Positions 9,029 through 17,126 of a stretch of 64,000 nucleotides of DNA are shown in pieces. Made by a program: the position numbers and the translations under genes. The stretch covers positions 1,178,001 to 1,242,000 of the forward strand of contig NZ_LT821227.1 of assembly GCF_900169485.1 (NCBI RefSeq). The letters run 5' to 3'. This DNA comes from Phoenicibacter congonensis (GTDB lineage: Bacteria > Actinomycetota > Coriobacteriia > Coriobacteriales > Eggerthellaceae). The first letter of the stretch is position 1. Each line of letters begins with the position of its first letter. The notes beneath the pieces are model-generated. The model ran no database searches. It saw only the letters and a program-made list of their open reading frames with translations, and had not been told where the DNA came from.

Positions 9029-10444
9029 TTAGGTCAAAGTTAAATCTTCCTCATCAAGGTTGCCATCCCAAACAAAATGCTTAGTTTCTTTTGCAACAAG
9101 GCCACTCAATGCCAACACTGCAATCAGGTTTGGAATAGCCATCAATGCGTTTGCAATATCTGAAACTGCCCAAGCAACATCGCCCACTCCAATGGCACCA
9201 AGCATGCAAGCTGCAAGGTAGAGCACTTGATAGACAGGCAAGGCTTTGCGCCCAAACAGATATGAAACGCATCTGTCTCCATAGTAATACCAACCAAGAA
9301 TTGTCGAAAGAGCAAACGTTACAATTCCAAGCGAAAGCAGCGGAGCACCAAGAAAAGGTATTTCATTGAATGCAGCATTCGTGAGTTGCGCCCCTGCAGT
9401 TATGTTGTTAGAAGTAACGTTTGAAATAATGTCAGGATATTTAATCATAGAGCTTGTTATTACAATGCCAGTTAAAAGGCACATAACAACAGTTGACCAA
9501 AATGTGCCTGTCATCGAAATCAAAGATTGTCTAGCAGGATTTTTTGTTTGAGCAGCAGATGAAACGATTGGTGCTGTACCAAGTCCCGACTCATTAGAGA
9601 AAAGACCACGTGCGCATCCATATTGCATTGCAACAATAATTCCTGAACCAAGAGCTCCACCGAACGCAGCACTAGGATCAAAGGCAGCAACAACGATCAT
9701 TTGTAGAGCTGGCCACAAAACATCAACATTCATAATCAAAATTGCAATGCATCCCAGCGCATATGCAAGAGCCATGAATGGAACTAACAACTCACAAACT
9801 CGAGAAATGTTTTTAATGCCTCCAACAACAACTAGTGCCACAACAACTGTAATAACTAACCCAACCATCCAATTCTCAAGACCAGGGATGTTAGAAGTGA
9901 GAATTGATGTGATAGCCTGCGACTGAACAGCATCGCCTGTCCCAAGCGTTGCAAGTGCACAGAAAAAAGCAAACGCACCAGCTCCAAATTTTGCCCACGA
10001 AGGAATCTCGCCCAAAGCAGTCTTGAATGCTTCTTTAAAAACAACCATGGTGCCACCCATGATGTTTCCATTCTCATCTCGCTTTCTAAACTTTACAGCC
10101 ATGTAGACTTCACAATATTTAGTGGCAATTCCAAAAACACCAGTGAGCCACATCCAAAAGACGGCACCAGGTCCACCAGCAAGAATAGCCGTTCCAACGC
10201 CAACAATGGCGCCAGTGCCAATAGTTCCAGCCAAAGTAGTGCAAAGGGCTGCAAACTGAGAAATGTCACCTTTTGCTCCCACATCTTCTTTAGTAATGCT
10301 CATTTTAATTGCAGTGAAAAGCTTTCTCTGAATTCCGCCTGTTCTCACCGTTAAATAAAGGTGAGTTCCAAGCAAAATGATAATCATCGGCGGTCCCCAC
10401 ACAAAACCATCAATACTGTTAATAATCGCTACTAATCCGTCCAT
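9029..10444 (-). CDS. Alanine/glycine:cation symporter (AGCS family)
   Basis: A 471-residue polytopic membrane protein with about eleven hydrophobic helices. The motif FAALCTTLAGTIGTGAIVGVGTAI and the block GPGAVFWMWLTGVFGIATKY are AGCS signatures. GLFSNESGLGTAPI is the second conserved element of the family. It would import alanine or glycine with Na+ (or H+) across the cytoplasmic membrane. The length agrees with family members (450-540 residues). It may be co-transcribed with the glutaredoxin gene ten bases downstream; 69 bases separate it from the lipid kinase gene upstream. Confidence 0.92.
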   Translation of the reverse strand: MDGLVAIINSIDGFVWGPPMIIILLGTHLYLTVRTGGIQRKLFTAIKMSITKEDVGAKGDISQFAALCTTLAGTIGTGAIVGVGTAILAGGPGAVFWMWLTGVFGIATKYCEVYMAVKFRKRDENGNIMGGTMVVFKEAFKTALGEIPSWAKFGAGAFAFFCALATLGTGDAVQSQAITSILTSNIPGLENWMVGLVITVVVALVVVGGIKNISRVCELLVPFMALAYALGCIAILIMNVDVLWPALQMIVVAAFDPSAAFGGALGSGIIVAMQYGCARGLFSNESGLGTAPIVSSAAQTKNPARQSLISMTGTFWSTVVMCLLTGIVITSSMIKYPDIISNVTSNNITAGAQLTNAAFNEIPFLGAPLLSLGIVTFALSTILGWYYYGDRCVSYLFGRKALPVYQVLYLAACMLGAIGVGDVAWAVSDIANALMAIPNLIAVLALSGLVAKETKHFVWDGNLDEEDLTLT

Positions 10445-10513
10445 AAATTAAACTCGCTAAATTGATAGATTACAAAAGAAACTCTAATTATAAAAAAGTA
10501 TTACTGCAATTAA

Positions 10514-11443
10514 TTAGGCGTTTTTATAAACGTTAATTGCCCCGCAAGCTAGCGTTAAATCAAGACACGAAGAAGAAAGTGGCTCACCGTCAATTTGAAT
10601 TTTTTGATCACCAGAAATTGATATATGCATCTCTTTTGCTTGAAAAGATTTGATGTTTTTAAACTGAGTGTGGTGTCCGTTTTTTGCAAGTAAAAATAGG
10701 CCTAGGGCAGATAAAAAAGAAAGATTTGGTGTCACATAACAAACATCAAAAAGCCCATTGTTTATTTCAGCATTTGGGCAAATCTCAAATCCGCCTCCAT
10801 ATGTTTTTCCAACCTGTGTGGCTAACATGTATGTTTGACCAGTAAAACTGTGTGGCTCACCTTGATTGTCTAGATAATTGCATGAAAATGGAATTAAATC
10901 CAAGTGGTTTTTTAGCTGATATAGCCCCTCTTCGAAAAAGACTCTCGTGCCAGTTTTGCCTGTTTTAATTCTTCGTTCAATTGTGCCCAATGCAATTGCA
11001 GCATCAAGACCAAATGACAATGTTTGAGCGAAATATTCGCCATTACAAACTCCAAGATCTGCCTTAGTTTGCCTAGTTTTCATTAGCTGCTCTAAAGCAT
11101 CTTTTGGCTTTAGCGACATTTTCAAACTTCTTGCATAATCGTTGCCTGTTCCAGCAGGTATTAACGCAAAACTCGAGCGATCTTGTTTTTTGAGTTTCAT
11201 TAAAGCGTTTACAATTTCATGAACGAGACCATCGCCGCCCACAGCCAAAACTATATCGGACTCAGAAGAGAAGCTAAAAACTAGCCTTTCTGCATCGCCT
11301 CTGCAACTCGTAAAATGAAAACTAACATCAAATCCACGGAGTTTTAGTTGACTATTCACAAACTCAGCAACAGCTTTAGCCTCCCCGTTTTGAGAAGTGG
11401 GGTTTGCAATGACAGTAATTTTTTTGTTATCCCGAAATTCCAT
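10514..11443 (-). CDS. Diacylglycerol kinase-family lipid kinase (DagK/YegS/BmrU type)
   Basis: A 309-residue soluble lipid kinase. AVGGDGLVHEIVNALM is the nucleotide-binding GGDG motif, IPAGTGNDYARSL the second conserved block, and QIDGEP near the C-terminus the family's last motif. Members phosphorylate diacylglycerol or related lipids using ATP at the membrane surface. TYGGGFEICPNAEINNGLFDVCYV matches the C-terminal beta-domain. The start at 11443 lacks a good Shine-Dalgarno. The gene is divergent from the ABC ATPase across 90 bases. Confidence 0.9.
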   Translation of the reverse strand: MEFRDNKKITVIANPTSQNGEAKAVAEFVNSQLKLRGFDVSFHFTSCRGDAERLVFSFSSESDIVLAVGGDGLVHEIVNALMKLKKQDRSSFALIPAGTGNDYARSLKMSLKPKDALEQLMKTRQTKADLGVCNGEYFAQTLSFGLDAAIALGTIERRIKTGKTGTRVFFEEGLYQLKNHLDLIPFSCNYLDNQGEPHSFTGQTYMLATQVGKTYGGGFEICPNAEINNGLFDVCYVTPNLSFLSALGLFLLAKNGHHTQFKNIKSFQAKEMHISISGDQKIQIDGEPLSSSCLDLTLACGAINVYKNA

Positions 11444-11533
11444 ATCTTCGAAATATTATGAAACAAATTCTGAAATTGCAAAACAGAGATGAAAATTTAG
11501 GAGATTAAACGCCTCCTCATTTACTATAAGTGC

Positions 11534-12175
11534 ATGAAAAACACTCTTGAGATAAAAAACATTACTTGCTCCTATGCAAAAAAACCAGTTGTAGAAAACT
11601 TCTCACTAAAACTAAAAGAAGGCGAACACATTGCTTTAACAGGCGAAAATGGTCGCGGAAAAACAACAGTTTTAAAAACCGCAGCAGGCTTGTTAAGGCC
11701 AGATGAAGGCTCGGTGAGAATCTTTGGAATTGAAATTAACAATGATTCCAAGCAAGAGAGCTCAAAAAGATATTTGCCAAAGCTATCTTTTGTTTTCCAG
11801 AACCCAAGCCTTCAAATAATTGGTTCAACACCCTTTGAAGATCTGATTTTTGGATTAAAAAACTTAAACATAAAAAGAAAAGAAGCTGAAACCAGAGCAG
11901 AAAAACAACTCATAGACCTTGAAATTACACACTTAAAAAACGTTGCATCGTTTTCACTCTCAGGCGGCGAAGCTCAATTAGTCGCGTTCGCAGGAGCAAT
12001 TATCACACGACCAAAGCTATTGTTTCTTGACGAGCCAACGTCAATGCTTGACGAGGAGCACAAAATCAAAATCACTAATTCAATAGATTGTTTAAAACAA
12101 GAAGGCACTGCAATTTTGAGCGTGTCCCATGACGCACATTTACTAAACTGCGCTGATGAGGTTATCTGTCTTTAA
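11534..12175 (+). CDS. Orphan ABC transporter ATP-binding protein (ECF/cobalt type)
   Basis: A 213-residue ABC ATPase. Walker A is GENGRGKTTVLK (residues 38-49), the Q-loop lies in VFQNPSLQI, the signature is SLSGGEAQLVA, Walker B is LLFLDEPTS, and the H-loop is SVSHDAH. The Q-loop and signature resemble energy-coupling-factor (CbiO/EcfA) ATPases. No permease or substrate-binding gene is adjacent, so the substrate is unknown. No Shine-Dalgarno precedes the ATG. A TACTAT hexamer ends seven bases before the A of the ATG, so the mRNA may be leaderless. GGAG and CTCC around 11501-11516 could form a small hairpin upstream. Confidence 0.85.
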   Translation: MKNTLEIKNITCSYAKKPVVENFSLKLKEGEHIALTGENGRGKTTVLKTAAGLLRPDEGSVRIFGIEINNDSKQESSKRYLPKLSFVFQNPSLQIIGSTPFEDLIFGLKNLNIKRKEAETRAEKQLIDLEITHLKNVASFSLSGGEAQLVAFAGAIITRPKLLFLDEPTSMLDEEHKIKITNSIDCLKQEGTAILSVSHDAHLLNCADEVICL

Positions 12176-12291
12176 ATGGTAAAATTTACTTTCGATAAAG
12201 TTAACTTGAAAACACGCATCGAAACAAACTAGCTATAGTTGCTTTAAATCACCAAAAAACAAAATAGGTACTTAAAGAAAGGTGTCTAGCA

Positions 12292-12924
12292 ATGCCCAGA
12301 AAAGTTATGATTATGGACCATCCTCTCATCGCGCATAAATTGAGCATTTTGCGCAATAAAAACACGCCTTCAAACCAATTCAGAACGCTGATTAATGAAA
12401 TTTCAGAATTGATGATTTTTGAAGCCACCCGTGATTTAGAAACAGAAGAAGTCGAGGTTGAAACACCTTGCGGCATTGCTAAATGCCGCCAGCTTGCAGG
12501 GAAAAAGCTTGCTTTTGTCCCAATACTTAGGGCAGGAATCGGTATGCTAGATGGGGCATTGACACTTGTTCCCGCAGCACGCGTTGGCCACATTGGTCTA
12601 TATCGCGATGAAAAAACACTAGAGCCACATGAATATTACTGCAAACTACCACACGACATAGAAGAGCGCGAGGTTTTTGTTGTAGACCCAATGCTTGCAA
12701 CTGGTGGCAGCGCATGTGATGCAATAAAGCTCATAAAGCAAAGAAAACCTAAAAAGATTTCCTTTCTTTGCACTGTAGCAGCCCCATCAGGCCTTGAAAG
12801 ACTGAAAGAAGAGCATCCTGACGTTGACATCTATTGCGCTGCCCTAGATGAACGCCTAAATGAAAACGGCTACATCGTTCCAGGTCTTGGAGATGCAGGC
12901 GACAGAATTTTTGGAACACTATAA
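12292..12924 (+). CDS. upp: Uracil phosphoribosyltransferase
   Basis: A 210-residue enzyme that converts uracil plus PRPP to UMP. The N-terminus [19 protein letters not shown] is highly typical. [15 protein letters not shown] is the next family block, [18 protein letters not shown] is the PRPP-binding motif, and [17 protein letters not shown] the conserved uracil-binding C-terminus. Length is standard (208-210). AAAGG lies upstream of the ATG. The uracil permease follows 27 bases downstream, giving a two-gene uracil uptake and salvage operon. The 116-base upstream region shows no PyrR-type attenuator that I can recognise. Confidence 0.96.
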   Translation: MPRKVMIMDHPLIAHKLSILRNKNTPSNQFRTLINEISELMIFEATRDLETEEVEVETPCGIAKCRQLAGKKLAFVPILRAGIGMLDGALTLVPAARVGHIGLYRDEKTLEPHEYYCKLPHDIEEREVFVVDPMLATGGSACDAIKLIKQRKPKKISFLCTVAAPSGLERLKEEHPDVDIYCAALDERLNENGYIVPGLGDAGDRIFGTL

Positions 12925-12951
12925 ATACTTAGGGTTTAGAAAGGTTAAGTA

Positions 12952-14319
12952 ATGTCAGACAAACCAAAAGTTGGAGTCAATGAAATTCGAGACGCTCGCG
13001 AACTTGGAATGCCTAAGATGGTTACTCTTGGCTTCCAGCACATGTTTGCAATGTTTGGCGCCACAGTAACAGTTCCTCTTTTAACAGGATTAAGCGTTTC
13101 AACAACTCTTCTTTGTGCAGGCCTAGCGACAATCCTCTTCCACGTTTTAACTAAACGGAAAGTACCTGCTTTTCTTGGTTCATCATTTGCATTTCTTGCA
13201 GGATATGCAGCAATAGCTCCAATGATTGATGGACAACCAAACACCGAAATGCTTCCATATGCATGCCTAGGCGTCGCATTCGCAGGCATTCTCTATTTGG
13301 TTCTAGCTGCTTGTATTAAAATTGCAGGCATCAAAAGAATCATGAAATTCTTCCCTCCGGTAGTTACCGGCCCCATCATCATGGCCATTGGATTATCTTT
13401 ATCCCCTTCCGCTATAGCTAATTGCTCATCAAACTGGTGTCTAGCCGTGGTTGCCCTCGTGTTAGTAATCATTGCTAACGTTTTCGGAAAAGGAATGATA
13501 AAAATTATTCCTATCCTCATTGGAATCATTGGTTCCTATCTCGTTGCAGTAATTGCTGGTAATGTCCTGGGGATTGAAAGCTTTGCAATTGACTTTACAA
13601 ATGTTGAACAAGCTGCATGGATTGGTCTTCCGATTGAGTGGTCACACACCGTATTCGGTGGTGTTCATGATTCAGGAATAGCAATTGGCGCTATCATCGC
13701 AATTATGCCAATCGCTCTAGCTACCATGATGGAACACATCGGTGACATCAGCGCAATTTCAGCAACTTGCAACAGAAACTTCCTAACTGACCCTGGTCTT
13801 CACAGAACACTTCTTGGTGACGGACTAGGAACAATTCTTGCATCTCTCTTCGGAGGACCAGCTAACACTACATATGGTGAGAACACTGGCGTGCTTGCGC
13901 TATCAAGAGTATACGATCCAAGAGTTGTTCGCATTGCTGCCTACTTCGCAATTGCAATGTCTTTTTGTCCAAAATTTGCAGCTCTCATCACATCAATCCC
14001 GATGTCAATCGTTGGCGGCATTTCATTTGTTCTCTACGGAATGATTTCAGCTATTGGCGTTAGAAATGTTGTAGAAGCAAAAGTAGACTTCTCAAAGACA
14101 AGAAATACGCTCATTGCAGGTGTTATTCTTGTTGTCGCACTTGGTCTCACGGGCGGCATCACAATTGTTGTTGGCGAAATATCAATTACTTTAACAGCTC
14201 TTGCGATTGCCTCAATTGCTGGCATTGTTTTAAATGTGATCTTCCCAGAAAAAGACTTTAGTCCAGAAAACGCATTTGAATCAGTGACCGATTCAAAACA
14301 AATAAATTTTGACGAATAA
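12952..14319 (+). CDS. uraA: Uracil:cation symporter (NCS2 family)
   Basis: A 455-residue membrane protein of the nucleobase-cation-symporter-2 family with about 12-14 helices. GFQHMFAMFGATVTVPLLTG near the N-terminus and TMMEHIGDISAISATC are UraA/PyrP motifs; the Glu in MMEHIGD belongs to the substrate site. GPANTTYGENTGVLALS is the second signature. It brings uracil into the cell for Upp, encoded directly upstream. AAAGG precedes the ATG at 12952. Confidence 0.95.
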   Translation: MSDKPKVGVNEIRDARELGMPKMVTLGFQHMFAMFGATVTVPLLTGLSVSTTLLCAGLATILFHVLTKRKVPAFLGSSFAFLAGYAAIAPMIDGQPNTEMLPYACLGVAFAGILYLVLAACIKIAGIKRIMKFFPPVVTGPIIMAIGLSLSPSAIANCSSNWCLAVVALVLVIIANVFGKGMIKIIPILIGIIGSYLVAVIAGNVLGIESFAIDFTNVEQAAWIGLPIEWSHTVFGGVHDSGIAIGAIIAIMPIALATMMEHIGDISAISATCNRNFLTDPGLHRTLLGDGLGTILASLFGGPANTTYGENTGVLALSRVYDPRVVRIAAYFAIAMSFCPKFAALITSIPMSIVGGISFVLYGMISAIGVRNVVEAKVDFSKTRNTLIAGVILVVALGLTGGITIVVGEISITLTALAIASIAGIVLNVIFPEKDFSPENAFESVTDSKQINFDE

Positions 14320-14343
14320 ACTATTGAAATTTCGGAGTAATTT

Positions 14344-14889
14344 TTGATTGCTGAAATCCTCTTGATTTCGGTGTCCCTTGCAATGGATGCTTTTGCAGTG
14401 TCCATTGGCAAGGGCCTCACTACTCACAAGAACACACTAAAAGTAGCACTAGTTTGTGGGGTGTGGTTTGGTGCATTTCAGGCCATTATGCCAGTCGTAG
14501 GATTTGCTCTTGGGAGCACTGTCTCTGCGTTCATACAACAGTTTTCAGGGCCCATAGCATTGATGTTACTTGCTTTTGTTGGCATCAACATGATTCGCGA
14601 AGCAGTTTCAAATAAAGACGAAGAAATCACTAATTCTCTTGACGCAAAAGAAATGTTTATGCTTGCGATTGCCACTAGCATAGATGCCCTGGTTGTCGGA
14701 ATCAGCTATGTTGCGCTTCAGGTAAACATAATAATAGCATCGGCTATTATTGGTGTTATAACTTTTATAATTTGCTTTGCTGGCGCCTTAATAGGTAACA
14801 GAATTGGCAGCAAGTGGGAAATACCATCTGCCATCGCAGGAGGCATTGTTCTCATCATCATAGGACTTAAAGTCTGCCTTGTCGGATAA
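14344..14889 (+). CDS. mntP: Putative manganese efflux pump MntP
   Basis: A 181-residue protein with six hydrophobic helices and the MntP signature. SVSLAMDAFAVSIGKGL near the N-terminus and the repeat ATSIDALVVGISY in the second half place the conserved aspartates in helices 1 and 4. It exports Mn2+ from the cytoplasm. The start is a TTG at 14344 with CGGAG seven bases upstream. It lies 24 bases after uraA and is probably the last gene of the upp-uraA transcript, so no yybP-ykoY Mn riboswitch precedes it. It converges on rplW, with a shared terminator between. Confidence 0.9.
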   Translation: MIAEILLISVSLAMDAFAVSIGKGLTTHKNTLKVALVCGVWFGAFQAIMPVVGFALGSTVSAFIQQFSGPIALMLLAFVGINMIREAVSNKDEEITNSLDAKEMFMLAIATSIDALVVGISYVALQVNIIIASAIIGVITFIICFAGALIGNRIGSKWEIPSAIAGGIVLIIIGLKVCLVG

Positions 14890-15192
14890 CCTTTATCCCC
14901 AAATTAAAGAAAACATTTAGTGATAGGAAGACTTGCGGAGCAAACAGTCAAGATAAATCTGTCTACAGCAATCAATTCAACATTCATTTATGGTTGAATG
15001 AATGTATAAGATTATCTCCCATTCAACGCAGCCGTGACAAAACAAGCAAACCAATGACTAAACAAAAAAACAAAACAAACGATTTCGTAATTACAAAACT
15101 CATTAGTTAAAACAATTAAAAAAGCCGTGACGTAAATGTCACGGCTTTAGTTTATTTACAAGATTTAACTTTGAATCTATAAACTTCTCAGC
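14890..15192. other. Intergenic region between convergent mntP and rplW
   Basis: About 300 bases, AT-rich, between two converging transcription units. Apart from the strong symmetric terminator at 15117-15150 I find no gene, tRNA or repeat. ATTCAAC and GTTGAAT-like words recur around 14974-15023 (TCAACATTCATTTATGGTTGAATGAATG), a weak inverted repeat with no evident role. rplB, which normally follows rplW, is absent here. Confidence 0.6.
15117..15150. terminator. Bidirectional Rho-independent terminator between mntP and rplW
   Basis: Perfect 11-bp arms AAAGCCGTGAC (15121-15131) and GTCACGGCTTT (15138-15148) enclose a six-base loop. Read leftwards, for the ribosomal protein operon, the stem is followed by an unbroken T-run. 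Read rightwards, for mntP, it is followed by a T-rich tail. It ends both transcripts. Confidence 0.9.
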
Positions 15193-15480
15193 TTATGCAC
15201 CAAAAATCTCGATTGTGTCGCCTTCAGCGAGAGTTACCATCGCTTTTTTCCAAGTTCTGGTTAGACCTTGCTTGTAGCGAAGTCTCTTCGACTTAGGTTT
15301 GACATTTAAGGTGTTCACCTTTTCAACAGTTACACCAAAGATTTTCTCAACTGCCTGAGCAATCTCAATCTTGTTTGCTGATTTTGCAACCTCAAATGTG
15401 TAAACATTGTTCTCAATTTGATCATATGATTGCTCTGAAATAACAGGGCGAATAATGATTTGTCTTGCATCGAGCTGCAT
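15193..15480 (-). CDS. rplW: 50S ribosomal protein L23
   Basis: A 95-residue L23, located near the peptide exit tunnel and the docking site for SRP and trigger factor. The start is the ATG at 15480 (MQLDARQIIIRPVISE); it shares one base with the rplD stop (TAATG), and frame upstream of it is unrelated. ANKIEIAQAVEKIFGVTVEKVNTLN and KPKSKRLRYKQGLTRTWKKA are the family blocks. It is the last gene of the operon here, whereas in nearly all bacteria rplB follows directly. Confidence 0.95.
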   Translation of the reverse strand: MQLDARQIIIRPVISEQSYDQIENNVYTFEVAKSANKIEIAQAVEKIFGVTVEKVNTLNVKPKSKRLRYKQGLTRTWKKAMVTLAEGDTIEIFGA

Positions 15481-16106
15481 TATGCAAACACCTCCTCGAT
15501 ATATTTCAAGCATTCATCAACGATTACGAGCTTCTTGTTGTCAAGAACTTCATATGTGTTGATGTCGTTAACAGGCAAAATGTCTACATTTTGCAAGTTT
15601 CTGAATGAAAGATATGTGTCAATTGCATCGTTAGGAATAACAAGAGTGATTCTCACATCTTTACAATCAAGTGCGCTCAAAATGTCTGTAGCTTTCTTTG
15701 TAGAAGGCTTTTCAAATTCAAAAGGCTTTACAACAATAATTTCGTTGTCAGCAGCTTTTGCAGAAAGAGCACTCTTAAGAGCAAGCTTTATCTCTTTCTT
15801 GTTTACTTTTTGAGCATATGAACGAGGGGTTGGTCCAAATACTACACCACCGCCACGCCAAATTGGAGAGCGAGATGAACCAGCACGAGCACGACCAGTT
15901 CCTTTTTGTCTCCAAGGCTTTTTACCGCCGCCAGAAACTGCACTTCTATTCTTAACAGCTGCAGTTCCTTGTCTCCAGGCATTGCGCTGTGCTTTGACAG
16001 TGCGATGCATTACATGCATGTTAGGCTCGATGCCAAAAACAGCATCGGACAGCGTAGCTTCGCCACTTGCCTTGCCCGCAGCATCTTTAATTTCAATAGT
16101 TGCCAT
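15480..16106 (-). CDS. rplD: 50S ribosomal protein L4
   Basis: A 208-residue L4. NAWRQGTAAVKNRSAVSGGG and KPWRQKGTGRARAGSSRSP form the extended loop that lines the exit tunnel; WRGGGVVFGPTPRSYAQKVNKK follows. The N-terminus IEIKDAAGKASGEATLSDAVFG is typical. AGGAGAAGAAAATA precedes the ATG at 16106. In E. coli L4 represses its own operon; no comparable leader is visible here because rpsJ follows fusA directly. Confidence 0.97.
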   Translation of the reverse strand: MATIEIKDAAGKASGEATLSDAVFGIEPNMHVMHRTVKAQRNAWRQGTAAVKNRSAVSGGGKKPWRQKGTGRARAGSSRSPIWRGGGVVFGPTPRSYAQKVNKKEIKLALKSALSAKAADNEIIVVKPFEFEKPSTKKATDILSALDCKDVRITLVIPNDAIDTYLSFRNLQNVDILPVNDINTYEVLDNKKLVIVDECLKYIEEVFA

Positions 16107-16140
16107 TATTTTCTTCTCCTAAATGTCTCTTGAAATCCTA

Positions 16141-16767
16141 CTATGCGCGAGCAACTCTAACTCGAACAACAGAATTTACGCCACCAGGAACAGCTCCGCG
16201 AAGCAAAATGAGGTTTTGCTCAGCATCAACGCGCACAACCTTAAGGTTGCGTGTTGTAACGGTATCACAACCCATGTGACCAGGAAGTCTCTTACCTTTA
16301 AAAACACGAGCAGGGGTTGCGCACTGACCGACAGAAGCAGGTGCTCGGTGGAAGTGTGAACCATGTCCACCAGGGCCGCCTCTAAAGCCATATCTCTTCA
16401 TAACGCCAGCAAAACCTTTGCCTTTTGAAGTTGCAGTAACATCAACTTTAGCAACATCAGCAAATGCTTCGACAGTTTGTGTGTCACCTACATGATAGGC
16501 GCTTGCGTCTTCTACGCGAGTTTCACGAAGATATTTTTTAGGCTCAACACCTTGTGCCTTGAAATGGCCTGCAGCAGGCTTGTTTAATTTGCTTTCTTTA
16601 ACCTCGCCAAATCCGAGTTGCAAAGCATTGTAACCGTCGGTCTCAACAGTTTTTACTTGGCAAATTACATTTGGGTCAGCTTTAATGACTGTGACAGGAA
16701 CAAGTTTGTCTTCTTCATTGAAGATTTGTGTCATGCCAATTTTCTTACCAAAAATCTCATTAATCAT
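16141..16767 (-). CDS. rplC: 50S ribosomal protein L3
   Basis: A 208-residue L3. GKKIGMTQIFNEEDKLVPVTVI is the N-terminal signature. GKGFAGVMKRYGFRGGPGGHGSHFHRAPASVG is the loop reaching the peptidyl-transferase centre, and the GQCATPARVFKGKRLPGHMG region follows. A full AAAGGAGGTGA Shine-Dalgarno precedes the ATG at 16767, one of the strongest in the window. It lies 15 bases after rpsJ. Confidence 0.97.
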   Translation of the reverse strand: MINEIFGKKIGMTQIFNEEDKLVPVTVIKADPNVICQVKTVETDGYNALQLGFGEVKESKLNKPAAGHFKAQGVEPKKYLRETRVEDASAYHVGDTQTVEAFADVAKVDVTATSKGKGFAGVMKRYGFRGGPGGHGSHFHRAPASVGQCATPARVFKGKRLPGHMGCDTVTTRNLKVVRVDAEQNLILLRGAVPGGVNSVVRVRVARA

Positions 16768-16782
16768 GCTCTGTCACCTCCT

Positions 16783-17091
16783 TTAAAGTTTGATTTCGAT
16801 GTCAACACCAGCAGGAAGAGAAAGACGAATCAAAGAGTCAACTGTGTTTGGTGTTGGCTCAAGGATGTCAATCAGACGCTTGTGAGTTCTGATCTCAAAC
16901 TGCTCGCGAGAGTCTTTGTTTACATGCGGCGAACGAATAACGCAATAAAGGTTGCGCTCCGTTGGCAGCGGAATTGGTCCAGAAATTTTTGCACCAGTTT
17001 GCTCGACAGTTTCCACAATGAGTTTTGCTGATTGATCAACTAACTCGTGGTCATAGCCTTTCAAACGAATGCGTATGTTCTTTTCAGCCAC
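16783..17091 (-). CDS. rpsJ: 30S ribosomal protein S10
   Basis: A 102-residue S10 (NusE), which also takes part in transcription antitermination. The start is the GTG at 17091 ([16 protein letters not shown]): GGAGG lies five bases upstream, and an in-frame TTG at 17103 would overlap that Shine-Dalgarno. [22 protein letters not shown] and [15 protein letters not shown] are family hallmarks. It follows fusA after 35 bases, so the usual tuf gene between them is missing. Confidence 0.96.
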   Translation of the reverse strand: MAEKNIRIRLKGYDHELVDQSAKLIVETVEQTGAKISGPIPLPTERNLYCVIRSPHVNKDSREQFEIRTHKRLIDILEPTPNTVDSLIRLSLPAGVDIEIKL

Positions 17092-17126
17092 TTTATCCTC
17101 CAAATTTCTTGTTTAAAGCAAAACTC

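Noticed and set aside
12176-12291. PyrR-type attenuator or uracil-responsive leader before upp
   Set aside because: No anti-terminator/terminator pair or PyrR-binding loop could be seen in the 116 bases.
14320-14343. Manganese riboswitch before mntP
   Set aside because: Only 24 bases separate uraA and mntP, too short for a yybP-ykoY element.
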